From Lonicera japonica (taxonomy: Eukaryota; Streptophyta; Magnoliopsida; Dipsacales; Caprifoliaceae), in contig CM038471.1 of assembly GCA_021464415.1 (NCBI GenBank), forward strand, positions 31,779,234 through 31,843,233: 64,000 nt of DNA, read 5' to 3'. This document shows, one piece after another, positions 23,038 to 34,207 of the stretch (position 1 is the stretch's first letter; each line of letters starts with the position of its first letter). Both the position numbers and the translations under genes were made by a program. The notes under the pieces were generated by a model. The model was not told the origin of the DNA. It made no database searches and worked only from the letters and a program-made list of their open reading frames with translations.

Positions 23038-23310
23038 GTGGTGTTATTTACACACTCTAAATCTATCAAAAACGCTCCCTCCAAAATTTAATTAATAACA
23101 CATTTTAACACAACCTTAGCACAAATACTCCCTTTCATTACTTAATGTTAGGTAAGTACTTAGCAACACACTTTCCTCGACTCCTCATATAAGTCGAGTT
23201 TATATAAACACACTTACCTTTTATTAGACAAATTTTAAGAAGTATTAATGATTAAAAATTTACTTTTAAAAAATTTGGTGAGAGATATAATAATATAAAT
23301 GACATTGCCC
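23038..23310. mobile_element. Degenerate relative of the 664-1622 element
   Basis: The left end reads GGTGTTATTTACACACTC, then CTCCAAAATTTAATTAATAACA, like the left end and interior of the 664-1622 element. The right end (ATAATATAAATGACATTGCCCT) is a weak inverse match. About 270 bp; boundaries are approximate. Confidence 0.5.
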
Positions 23311-23410
23311 TTTAATATTAACTCATGTCATCATCACATTAAAATAAACAACTTTAGTATTTATTATATATAATTTGGTTTTGTTTTGTTTTAGGTAACT
23401 GGCAAACTTC

Positions 23411-23596
23411 TTTTTTTTTTTTTTTTTTTTTTTCTCTCTCTTCGATCATGTCTATCTCCCCAGTTTTTTTATTTTTTGAATAAGTGTGTAAACTTCTTTT
23501 ACCTCCCCGATCTTTCATTTGATTCCACCCACTAAAATTTGATCTGAATCACTTTTTCTCACTTGTCCCCAGCAGCATGCACTATGTTTCGCTTCT

Positions 23597-23646
<50 letters not shown>
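23411..23646. repeat. Poly-T tract and (ATT)n microsatellite
   Basis: A run of 23 T is at 23411-23433, and about 16 ATT units are at 23599-23646. No gene lies nearby. Confidence 0.9.
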
Positions 23647-23648
<2 letters not shown>

Positions 23649-23783
23649 AAACTTATATATATAATCATTTTCTCGTACTCAACATTTCTGTTACATCTAC
23701 CATTTAGTAATCTGAAGATCTTGAATTGAATATGGATCCTTTAGAGCCAAAAAAAAATACTCTGGTATAAGTTTGGAAATTTT

Positions 23784-23965
23784 AACCAAGCCTGCTCAGT
23801 GGTACAATGTTGCCATTGGGACAATTTTAAGGTATACCTGGAGCTGCCAAGGTTGATTTTGGCATTGTCAAAATAATGTTTGGCCAGCGGTAGTCACGCG
23901 CCTTGGACGGGAATTAGTTGAGGTGTGCCAAAGCTGGCCCGGGCACCCGTGGGGAACCAAAAAAA
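23784..23965 (+). mobile_element. SINE (~182 bp) with 17-bp perfect target duplications
   Basis: ATAAGTTTGGAAATTTT occurs exactly at 23767-23783 and 23966-23982 and brackets the element. The 5' part has a tRNA-like box A (TGCTCAGTGGTACAATG). The 3' part is GC-rich (GCTGGCCCGGGCACCCGTGG) and ends in AACC plus an A run, consistent with LINE-machinery retroposition. Box B is not clear. The exact SINE family is not assigned. Confidence 0.85.
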
Positions 23966-24234
23966 ATAAGTTTGGAAATTTTGATTTTTGACTATTATAT
24001 TCAAATTTGATTATACTGATTTTTGACTATTACATTTGCGAGGTGAGATTCAGACATGGAATTTCAACTTTCCATTTGAAATTTGGATAAATAAAAGTTC
24101 TGAAAACTTTTGGTATTATTTTATTTTGTTGTAATGAAAGTTATTTTAGTTACACAGAAATATTATGAAAATGCCCATTAGCATTGAAAGTATCCAATTT
24201 AAATCACCTGAGACTTTGTGATTATCGCAATTCC

Positions 24235-24860
24235 ATCGTGGAAGGCTAGCTAAATATGGTCCGGTTCAGGATGTATGTCAGTTGTTCGATGAAATGTCTG
24301 AGAGGATGGTTGCAGATTGCAATTTGATGATTTCTCGGCATTGGAAATTGGGGAAATGAAGTCAAAGCTCGTCGGTTGTTTGATCTGATGCCGGAGAAGA
24401 ATGCCATTACTTGGACTCCAATGGTTACCGGGTACTCGAAAGTTAAAGATTTAGAGAGTGCGAGGAGGTGTTTTAATCAAATGCCTGATAGAGTTGCCTT
24501 GTGGAATGCGGTGTCATCTGGTTTTGCCCAAAATGGGTTTGCAGAGGAAGATGTAGAATTGTTCATTAACATGATGAATGCTTTGGTTTAACCCGATGAG
24601 ACAACTTGGCTTGCTGTCATATTGTCTTCTTCGTCTCGTGGTGATCCTTGCCTTGCATAATCACTTGTGAAAATGCTTGATAATAAGGGCATGCTGATGA
24701 ATTGTTTTGTGAAAGACACCACCTCTTGACATGTATGCCAAGTGTTAGGAGCATTGAAACTGCCAGTAAGATTTTCAATGAGTTGGATTCACGCAGGAAT
24801 TCTGTCACATGGAATTCTATGAGTTCACGTGGACTTCTGATTGGTTGGACACCTTCCCGA
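24235..24860 (+). pseudogene. PPR (pentatricopeptide repeat) gene fragment
   Basis: The longest piece (24376-24588) reads MPEKNAITWTPMVTGYSKV, then LESARRCFNQMPDRVALWN and SGFAQNGFAEEDVELFINMM. These are P/L/S-type PPR motifs. Upstream, another frame gives GPVQDVCQLFDEMSERMV. Downstream, frames give WLAVILSSSSRGDP and ETASKIFNELDSRRNSVTWN. Stops and at least two frameshifts break it, and it covers only a few repeats of a protein usually over 500 aa. Intact PPR proteins bind organelle RNA. This copy cannot. Confidence 0.85.
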
Positions 24861-24909
24861 AAGCTAAATGATACACCTTTTCTTGCTGCAATTGTGCTCA
24901 ATTCTAACA

Positions 24910-25760
24910 AGAGGGGCTCAATGATGTAAATTGGAGGCGGACAAAAAGTTCTGGTTTGAAGAAAGGCAATAATGTGCAGAAGTTACTGATACAGAGTGGA
25001 GCAGTGATGTGGGGTTTCAGCGGTCTACAGCAGAACAAAAGTATGCCATCTTGGGTTATAAGTAAGACGTGCAGCAACAAATTTTGCAGGCAAAGGATAA
25101 AATTAGAAGACTGCAACAAGGTGTTATTACGGAGATGGGAGTCGCAAACTTGACGAGTATCTTGATATGGAAGAAGTGAAGTGGAAATAGAGATCTCCCG
25201 TGGCGTGGCTTGCAAAAGGGCACAAGAATACGACGACGTCAAATTACCATCCCTAATTTGAAAATTGCTAGGGGATCCTGGTGCAACAATATAGAGGGTG
25301 TGGTTGAATATTTTGAGGGGATTTTCATTTTTCAAGTCAACCAGGCCCTAAGATACTGACCTCCGGTCCATCCTAGATGAGCTGGATTCGCGGTTGACAA
25401 TAGCAATGAAATGAACAACACTCTCCTCCGGTAGCTCAACAGTAATGAGGTACACCCTACTTATTTTCCATGCACCCCTATAAAGCTCCAGGCCTAATGA
25501 TATGCCGGTTGTTTTCTTCCAAAAGTGTTGGCAAATTGTCAGGATGGGTCAAAATTATGCAATGGGTATTACAGTTTCCTAACATTCCCAATTCCTTGGT
25601 GAAATTAATTACACATGTATTGTTCTCATTCCCAAATGTAACAATCTTGATGAGGTCACCCAGGCCCCTCCAATTAGTTTATGAAATATTGTGATTTATA
25701 GATTAATCTCCAAGTTCCTGGTTAATAGAATTCAGACTCACCTGCCGAACTTTATAATTT
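24910..25760 (+). pseudogene. LINE (L1-type) ORF2 relic: linker and RT start
   Basis: Scattered frames resemble plant L1 ORF2. A linker section near 25155-25215 reads MEEVKWK, RSPVAWLAKGHKNT. The RT N-terminus near 25470 reads MHPYKAPGLM (KAPGPDG in the family). A section at 25575-25740 is like the FLNSGNIP...LIPKI...RPISLCNVIYKLISK part of the domain. Many stops and frameshifts. It runs on directly from the PPR fragment. It is unrelated in position to the minus-strand LINE at 1773-2890. Confidence 0.7.
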
Positions 25761-26276
25761 GTGACTTTATATACTAATTCATTTTTGCAACCAAAAACTC
25801 AAATTATCATTCACACAATAAACAATTTTAAATTGTCCAATTCGTGAATTGGAGGACAAACAAATGAACTCTAAATGGATAAATATTTCAACAATGAGAA
25901 AGTGCATACATTTGTTTATTATTTATAGATTTTTTGTGAAAAGAAATAAAATATTATTATTAAACCAAAAGAAGTACCAACTGAAGAAATTTTTTATTTT
26001 TTTTCTTAGGAAAACTGAAGATTCATTCACTAAAAAGCAAAATTACATAAAATTGGTGAGTTTCCTCAATCCACAAAGGAGAGGCTTCTCTCAAAACTAC
26101 AAAACTACAAATTCTTTAGAAGATACAACAAATTTTCTGGCGCATGAGCATCAGAGTTACCCTCATTGTTTTGCAAAAGAGACAAAAAGATCTACACTCT
26201 AGCACAACCAAACAAAAAAAAAATTAAAAAGATGCCAAAATCCTGAACAACCAACACTTACCTAAAACATATTACA
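25761..26276. other. No gene recognised
   Basis: AT-rich. The open frame 25849-26202 has low-complexity composition and no motif I know. It may be the 3' part of the adjoining retroelement relic. Confidence 0.35.
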
Positions 26277-26832
26277 CTTACACAAAAGAACCCTATTAAA
26301 AATTTATAACTCGCCAGTAGTTATGCTTGATGTCTTCCCAAGGATGGATCCTATGAAAGGTAGGCTATGTAAAAGGGACAAAAAAAAAACAAAAAACAAA
26401 AAACAAAAAACAAAAAACAAAAAAAAAAAAAACTTTATCATACGTAGTAATTTTTTTTAATATTAATAACTTTGAACATTTGAAACTTAACAATAACTTA
26501 ATCATAATCAATATTTAAAGTTAGTTACAAATTTAACTTCAATTAGTATTTAAAATTGATCATAAATACCTAAAAGAAAGATTAGATGGGGATTCAAATT
26601 CAAGACTTCCCATTTAATATAAGATATATTGCCCACTTAAACTACAATGTATTATTATCCTTTCCATGAGTGATAAACTGATATTTTGTAATAGGGTTGG
26701 GCTAAACCTATTTTCAGTATTCTAATTAAAAAAAGAAAAACTAGGGTACGGTGGGCTACAGAACCCCCCCCCCCCACCCCACCCCCCACAACACCCAAAT
26801 AAACTCGTGTCTTCCATTCCTTCTTCCTATTA

Positions 26833-26864
<32 letters not shown>

Positions 26865-27110
26865 GTGTGTAGAAGATTAAGGCACCATTTGATATCAATA
26901 TAAAAAATAACTAATTTGTATGAAAAGTTAAAAAATAAGTTGAGTTATGCTATGAGATGCTCTTGTTTTTATGAATATATATGTCTTCCATCCCTCTTTA
27001 TTTTTTTGTGAAATATTTTTATTCCTTCCTCCCAAAGAAAATTTTCTATGAAAAAAGTCAAAAAGTAATAGTTAATCTAACTATATTCTCAACTTATTTT
27101 TAGCCCAGCT
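26277..27110. repeat. Dispersed repeat, copy B (uninterrupted)
   Basis: It matches 1-663 plus 1623-1780 without the 959-bp insert. Around 26979 the sequence reads GAATATATATGTCTTCC, the empty form of the insertion site. It contains a C run near 26767-26776 and a (TA)n run near 26836-26857. Confidence 0.75.
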
Positions 27111-27136
27111 CATGTGTGGAATTCGTTCCAGTAAAG

Positions 27137-27999
27137 TAATGAAATGAAATGATGGAGCACTCAAGCTTAACTTGAAGCAATTATATATATATATATATAT
27201 ATTCAAGAGGATGTCAAATTTTGGTTGTGAATAATTAAGATGGAGGATTGATCGAGTCAATTAATGAAGGCTTTCAGAGAAGAATAAGGAAATGATAAAG
27301 TGGAAGATTTTGGAAAGTAGGTGAAGAAAAATGGGACAACTTGTAAACCATAGTTCCAGCTACTTTCTTAAACAAAATATATTACTTACTACCACATCCT
27401 TCCAGGCACTTTCTTAAACAAAAGTTTGAATTCAAACCTAGCTCATTATTTATCAACTTTGTGATTTATGAGAACGTATTGCTCGCGTTACAAATAAACT
27501 TATTCCCTTTTTTTTAGTTTATAGTTTAATAAAATTGACCCACTGGAAAATAAAATTCCATTATTTTCAAAACAAAATTCCATTAGTTTAATAAAAATAT
27601 GTTGTACTCACAGAGGATATATATATGGTTGCGCAAACCAATGACTCCACACGGAAAATTGTAGAACTCAACAAGGATTGATAAGTAGTGTAATGTCATT
27701 ACATGGAAATAATTTTTTTTAAGATAAAACTGCACACCTACATGTGTTCTTACGTGTTAATAGTATGAGACAACATAGTATTATTATTACATGCGCGAAT
27801 GCCTAGTCAATTTTGAGAAATCACATGTACCCTCCATATTAATTTGCTACTACCGTACCCTTTATATATTTTGAGGATTTCATTAATTAAATCGTATGAA
27901 AGATATACCTATATATCAAACTTTTCCAAAGTTAATGTTTTTATACTTTGCGTTACTACTGGTTTTATCCTTCAATATCATTTGTCTCATAAAACGCCG
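27137..27999. repeat. Duplicated TNL head-to-head upstream region
   Basis: Bases 27137-27450 match 14815-15130, the 5' region of the minus-strand TIR exon. Bases 27890-27999 match 15200-15310. The homology to the minus-strand gene stops at about 27137, just short of where its ATG would be, where repeat copy B abuts it. So the minus-strand TIR of this second pair is lost. Confidence 0.75.
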
Positions 28000-28266
28000 A
28001 TGACTATTGTGAGAACCCGAGAAGCCGCTTCTTCTACTTCTACATATATTTATGATGTATTCTTCTTGAACATTAGAGATAAATACACTTGCACAAACTT
28101 TACTCGTCACCTTTATACAGGTTTGGTGCTACCAGGATTTCGAAATTTTAGAGACACTGACGAAGAAAGCAATCAAAGAGTCAAAGATCTCAATAATTGT
28201 CTAATCAAATTAAAGGACTATGCTGTTTCAACATGTTGCCTCGCGTTGATAATTGAACCAAAATGA
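28000..28266 (+). pseudogene. TIR-domain fragment, plus strand
   Basis: The 88-codon frame from ATG 28000 starts MTIVRTREAASSTSTYIYDV. A damaged box 1 follows (FFLNIRDKYT for FLSFRGEDTR), then HLYTGLVLPGFRNFRDTDEE and a shortened end (KDYAVSTCCLALI) with WCLDEL destroyed. About 30 residues of the domain core are missing. It shares a frame start with the pseudogene at 15315. No NBS exon follows. The frame is open, but key TIR residues are gone, so I call it a pseudogene. Confidence 0.8.
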
Positions 28267-28969
28267 CCTCCGGACTTGTAGTTTTGCTGGTATGAAATTG
28301 AGAAAACCAAGCTCATGGGTAAGCTCCAAACAAGTCATTTTATATGCACCATTTTTTACACGAAATGATATGTTTTTTCATCCTTAAAGAAGGTCACCGT
28401 GATCCTTACAACCTATTAGTCGTAGGCATTAAAATATATATATATATATATATATAAAAGGACCATGTACAACTATTTAATTAATTTCTTATACTTTAAT
28501 TATATATTTAACACTTCAACAAATTCAATGAGATTTGCATTAACATGGTGACCCTCCCTATTTAACAAATTCAATGCATTTGCATTCACATGGGTTGGCT
28601 AACTTTTGGATATTAACATATTCAATGGATTGGCTTCACATTGCAATTTTTTAGGCATCACCGAAATTTTTTATAGTGACATACTTGTCCTATTTACCAG
28701 GTGATTTACATTGCAATTTTCTAGGCATTACTGTAATTTTTTTAAGTGACATATTTGCCCTACTTACTAATTAACATTTCCATCATCAAAATGTGTTCAA
28801 CTTGTTTCGCTTGTTTCACGAACGAATCTGCAACAAGTTTGTTTGGATTGTTTTACAGACCTAACTATTTTTCTTAAACACGCCCTACTTTTGGCTACTT
28901 TGGACACTGCTACGTGTCCTTCACTTAATTGTACATTTCATTTTCAAAAAATATATAAATATATATATA
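28267..28969. other. TNL intron-like remnant, then AT-rich DNA
   Basis: 28270-28440 repeats the post-TIR segment also seen at 15580-15770 and 16330-16510. 28500-28760 contains two internal near-copies around the phrase GATTTACATTGCAATTTT. No gene is seen. Confidence 0.5.
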
Positions 28970-30220
28970 TCTATATTATAAAACATCAAGTTTGACCAAA
29001 TTTATTTTTAAAAAGTATAAAAATCTAATGGTTAAAAATATATATGTTATGGTGTACATTAACTCTACACTGTTGGATGAGTTTTATACACACATCAAAA
29101 TGTCACATCAAAGTTAAAACACTCACACCAATAGTATACAATAAATTCTCATATAGCAATAATTTTTTCTATATTAAAAATGTCATAATTTAAAATAAAA
29201 AATAAAAAAATTTAATATTTAAAATCTACTAATCAAGATCAATTAAACAAGATCCATCATAAATATAGAATTATGTAAAAAAAAAAAAATTATATTCCCA
29301 TACACAAATAATTTTTTATATCTATATTATAAAACATCAAGTTTGAACAAATTTATTTTCAAACAATATAAAATTCTAATGGTTAAAAATATACATATTA
29401 TTGTGTGCATTGACTCTACACCCTTGGATGAATTTTGTACACATATCAAGATGTCACATCAAAGTTAAAACACTCACACCAATAATATACACACAACAAA
29501 TTCTCATACACCAATATGTTTTTCTATATTAAAAATGTAATAACTTAAACTAAAAAATTTAAAATTTAATATTTAAAATATACTAATCAAGATCAATTAA
29601 ACAAGATCCATCATGACTATAGAATTATGTAAAAAAATAATAAAAATTATATTATGATACACCAATAATTTTTCTATATTAAAAATGTCATAACATAAAA
29701 TTTAAAATTTAAAATTTAATAAAAAATTAATATTTAAAATATACTAATCAAGATCAATTAAATAAGATCCATCATGACTATATAACTATGTAAAAAAAAA
29801 TTACTGAGTAACATTTAACACCAATAATATACACAAAGTAAACTCTCACACACCAATAATTTCTTTTACATTAAAAGTGTCATAACTTAAAATAAAAAAT
29901 AAAAAATTTTAAACTCTACTAATCAAGAAATTTAATATTTAAATATACTAATCAAGATCAATTAAACAAGATTCATCTTAAATTAAAAAATTTAATATTT
30001 AAATCTATTAATCAAGATTAATTAAACAAGATCCATCATGACTATAGAATTATGTAAAAAAATAAGAAAAATTATTGAGTGACATTTAACATAAATAATA
30101 TACACACAATAAACTTTCACACACCAATCATTTTTTCTACATTAAAAATGTCATAACTTAAAATAAAAAAATTCAATATTTAATATTTAAAATTTACTAA
30201 TCAATTTCAATTAAACGAGA
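28970..30220. repeat. AT-rich tandem array with ~350-bp units
   Basis: Two full units start TCTATATTATAAAACATCAA at 28970 and 29321 (period 351). Each contains CTAATGGTTAAAAATATA, GATGTCACATCAAAG-like words and AATCAAGATCAATTAAAC. After about 29670, shortened units of 150-250 bp carrying only the 3' half continue to about 30220. The unit start resembles the 5' terminus of plant Helitrons (TCTATATTAT). No Helitron 3' hairpin with CTRR is evident here. Confidence 0.7.
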
Positions 30221-30424
30221 TCAGTATGTCATTTAAGGATATACTTTATACGTTCGTACATTATTGGTCATCTTAATATGTCATTTTTAGGAGTATTTAC
30301 AATATATCAGTCAAAATTTTGAACTATTTTCAAATCATACCAACAGATGTGATTGAATTACTTTTACATATGGCCTTGAGTTTAATTTGTTAAAAAATTA
30401 TTTTTGTCGGGATCAAAATAAGAT

Positions 30425-32095
30425 TGTTGGTCGGATTTTAATCCTAGAAGGGGGGTGAATAAGGTTTTCAAAATTTAATGCGGAATTAAAAAGTTTCAAG
30501 AAAAGTTTTAAAAGTAAAACTTTGACTCAATAAATATCAAGGAAATATGCAAAGCAATCAATCTTAAGAACATGTAACAAATATAAATGCAAGTAAATAA
30601 AGAACTTGAGTTAGAAATATTAAACCAAATGAGTCCAAGTCGTTTTGTTCTCGCGGTTCGGTTGTTTAGACCATACGTCCGCACCCGGATAGTGCCCTTG
30701 AGAAGTTCCACTAAAACCGATTTTCTTCCGAGTAAAAATCAAACATTTACAAGTGTAATCTTTCTCACAACACTCAACAAGTGTTATTCTTTTCACAACA
30801 CTTAACAAGTGTGATTTTACTCACCACACTCAATCACAATAATTAACCTTCTTGTTTTTCTATGAGATAAACCTCTCACAATTGATGAATAAAGATTGTT
30901 TGGTGATTCACACCAATGAACAATAACTCTCAAGTGTTTACAAGATACAATTGAAGCTCAAAATGATGAATATGATCAATGAATGATTTAAATCTTTTCA
31001 ATCTTAGTAGATGATGAATATGAAGTATTAGAATGGATTGTGAAGTGTGTAAAAATGAGTTTAGAAAATCCTATATATAGCCCCTAAGTTAATATATCTG
31101 TTGGAGGGTTTTAAGGAAAGTTTTTGCACAAGATGGGGTAAAAAATATTGTTCCAACGGCTATTTTTTTGCCATCAGCCGACTAAGCAGAGGCCATCAGT
31201 CGACTGAGTGGCCATCAGTCGACTGATGCTCTTTCCTTAGTCGATTGATGGGCATTGCCTTGTTTTTAGAGAGATTGTTGCAGACAGACAATTTTATCCA
31301 TTTTTTTTTATCATATCTCCTAATCCAGCCCTTGGATCAAGCTTAAATTTTGGATATAAGCACTATAAGATGTTTTCTAGCTACTTTTAAAATTTCAGAA
31401 TGATCAGAGTCCGAAAAGACCTCTATCAGACCATTAGATCAAAACTGCGCAAAAATCGAGCGAATCTAAAATGTGAGAAAATAAACATTTTTGCTTGAAA
31501 ACATAAGGAGGCTGATAAAACATGTTTGCTTGAAAACATAAGGAGGCGAATAAAACATGTTCTAAACATGTTTAAGAGTATTAAAACAATAATTTATGCA
31601 TTAAACCATTTTGGGAAAGTTTTGATAAAATATAAATCTCGAAATCATTTTGTAAGATTGATTTGATGCAATTTAGCAAGCTAAATAAGATTTATGATGC
31701 ATGATTCATATTTGAGCTATAGAGATTGATCAATTAAGAAAATTAACATAAATCATAAGCACTCACTCAATTATTGAATTAATGAGTTTTCGAATGCTTT
31801 GATTTGTTTCTTCAATATAATCTTCATTTGCATCATTTGCCTTGAAACTTTTTCATCTATTATTTTAATCTTTGATCTTCATGAATTGCATGAGTTCATG
31901 TAAGTAGTAGAGCTAGAGAATCTCGTGGAGTGGTGATACACTTGATAAGCTTCTGGTTTTAGTCCTTGGGATACTTCGGAAAATCAAAGGAGCTTGATAA
32001 ACAGTTTTAGTAAAATACATTTACAATGCATGTTAATTACACATGATTAACTTTTTGTTATTATCAAAATAAGATTAAGACCTTCTAGGTCAACA
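30425..32095 (-). repeat. Solo LTR, ~1.67 kb, minus orientation (copia/Sirevirus-like)
   Basis: The plus strand starts TGTTGGTCGG and ends GGTCAACA. Read on the minus strand it opens TGTTGACCTAGAAGGTC and ends in CCGACCAACA. That is the style of long copia LTRs in plants, whose start is followed by ATCTTATTTTGATAATAACA. The flanks AAGAT and ATGAT match at four of five bases. No primer-binding site or coding region follows on either side, so it is solo. A cluster of palindromic CAGTCGACTG-type words is at about 31171-31250. Confidence 0.6.
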
Positions 32096-33319
32096 ATGAT
32101 ACAAAACTATTATTAAAAGATTCTTTAAAAATTAAAAACCAGTCAGTCCAATCTGGTTTACTTTTAGTTTTTCTAACATGAAGATATATTGAACCTAAGT
32201 TTGTTGATTTAGATTCATCACATATTACTCATTTTTATCTTATTATTAGTTCTTATTTAATAGACTCTGCCAGATGGCACGGGTATACCCTAATATATAT
32301 ATATATATATACTTCACCACCGCCGATGTCGTGTGAGTGGCTAGAAATGATGATGCCCAACAACCACAATAAAATAAGAGAGAAAGAACAATGTTCAACA
32401 TGAATATAATTATCCATAAGTAAAATACTACTAATAATCATAATTAATTTCATAAACTTGATCAAATAGTCCATTTTAAAACCAAATAATGAACCGGAGA
32501 TGGTATCTTCCCCAACACCATAACATATGGACTTATTTCATAGAACTATTGCTCTATTTTTTTTTCTTTTGAAATGAGAATATAATATCATTAATAATAT
32601 GGTTCAAATATTACAACAACAATAATAATAAAAAAAAAACTTCAAAGAGCTTATAAAAGTCGTAAAGATACAAACTACATCAATAAAGGATATAACAACA
32701 CAAGGAAAAACTTTGAAAAGCGGGGAGATATCAAAGATAAATGTTCATAAAGTACGCTCCAAAACATAAAAACACGACCACAAGAAACTTTGAAAAAGAC
32801 CCGTCATCCACATTGAAATGCTACCAAATGAGCAAAAACAAATACTCATAGTTTAGACCTAAATCTCCAATCCAATACGTGTGCTTTTGCTCTAAAAAAT
32901 TATCATGCGAGAAACCAAAATGAAATTTTAAATATAGAATGGCAGGTAATTAATTAAATAATCAATGGGTAAATTATCTCCCTTTAACAATGGGTAAATA
33001 GGAAAAAAATTATAAAAGTTTGTAGAAATGATCTATAAAATGAGTAGACCACCTCCAAAAATATTCAAACAGAGGAGAGTTGATCATGAAATATTCAATG
33101 GCGAAAAATACACAGAAATCATCTCCACAAATTTTCATATAAAATCTCATTTATTTATACACCCAAATAAATAAAGCTTCTTTTTGTTGAAGTATGTGAA
33201 TTCATCTTTATAGCCTTTTAGATAAGGTGTTTTTAAAAACACTCACATTATTACTTTTCTCACCCCTATAAAAGTCAAAGTCCAAATTAAAAAAAACCTA
33301 AACAATAAGGAATTTTTAA
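32096..33319. other. No gene recognised
   Basis: AT-rich intergenic DNA with low-complexity stretches. The open frame at 32253-32474 is short and has no motif. Confidence 0.4.
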
Positions 33320-33686
33320 GGGTGATTTTGTTTCTATCCACCATATATTGCAGTTAATCCACACTATTAAATTAATCCTCATTACTTATTAAGTTAATCT
33401 ACAAGTGTGGATAGATTGACAAAAAAATTATTAATTTAATTTTATAAATATTATTTTGAATAATAATTTAATACTAAAATAACCACTAAATTAATAAGTA
33501 CAACCACTTTATAAATTTAGATTATAATATTAAGTAATGAGTAAATCTTAATTAACTTTAAAGTAAAATAACACAAACAAAGATGATGCCTAGAAAGTTC
33601 GTCGGCAAATAAAATTGCACCGGTGGTTCTCTATATTTAATCATCAAGGAAAATTTTTAGAGAGAGAAAATAAGGGGGGAATAACA

Positions 33687-33851
33687 ATGGCAGGGAATTT
33701 TCCGATCTCACAAGACTGGGAGGCAGTGGTGATCCGGAAGAAGGCTTCAACTGCCGCCGCTCCTAAGGACGAGAAAGCCGTCAACACGGCCCGTCATTTC
33801 GGTGCTGAGATTGAAACCATTCAAAAGTCAACTACTGCAATGTCTATATGA
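33687..33851 (+). pseudogene. MBF1 (multiprotein bridging factor 1) N-terminal fragment
   Basis: The frame from ATG 33687 reads MAGNFPISQDWEAVVIRKK, then a lysine/alanine stretch, DEKAVNTARHFGAEIETIQK and a stop seven codons later. This is the MBF1-family N-terminal domain, whose usual plant start is MAG..PISQDWEPVVIRKK. MBF1 is a nuclear coactivator that bridges bZIP-type factors and TBP through a C-terminal helix-turn-helix, which is absent here. About 46 recognisable residues of a roughly 140-aa protein remain. The point where similarity stops (33826-33837) could be an exon end. It sits inside a terminal-inverted-repeat transposon, so it is probably a captured gene piece. About 70 bp upstream resembles a 5' UTR (GAGAGAGAAAATAAGG). 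Confidence 0.8.
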
Positions 33852-34207
33852 GTCATAAAAAATGAAGTGGTGTACAAAATCGTTCCCCCTACCCCAAATC
33901 CCAAGAAAGAAAATAAAAACCTCTTTTGTTATGCTTGCCTATTAAAAAAACTGATGGATATGGCTATTAACGTGACCTGTGAATCTTTGCTTTTGCCTGT
34001 GAAAGGCTTTGAAATTGCTGTTACAATGTCTATATGAGTCATAAAAAATGAAGTGGTGTACAAAATCGTTCCCCCTACCCCCAACCCAAGAAAGAAAAAA
34101 AAACCCCTATTTTTGTTATGCTTGCCTGTTAGGAAAATTGATGGATATAGTTATTAATGTGTCCTGTGAATCTTTGCTTTTGCCTGTGAAAGGCTTTAAA
34201 ACTGCTC
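33838..34207 (+). repeat. 186-bp tandem duplication
   Basis: CAATGTCTATATGAGTCATA recurs with a period of 186 bp (33838 and 34024). The second unit continues into an open frame ending at 34335 with no recognised motif. The repeated phrase GAATCTTTGCTTTTGCCTGT lies in both. It begins exactly where MBF1 similarity ends. Confidence 0.8.

Noticed and set aside
30412..32077. 14-bp direct repeat ATCAAAATAAGATT at both ends of the 30425-32095 unit as a target duplication
   Set aside because: One copy overlaps the LTR interior, and long copia LTRs often carry this word near their start; a 5-bp near-match at the true ends fits better.
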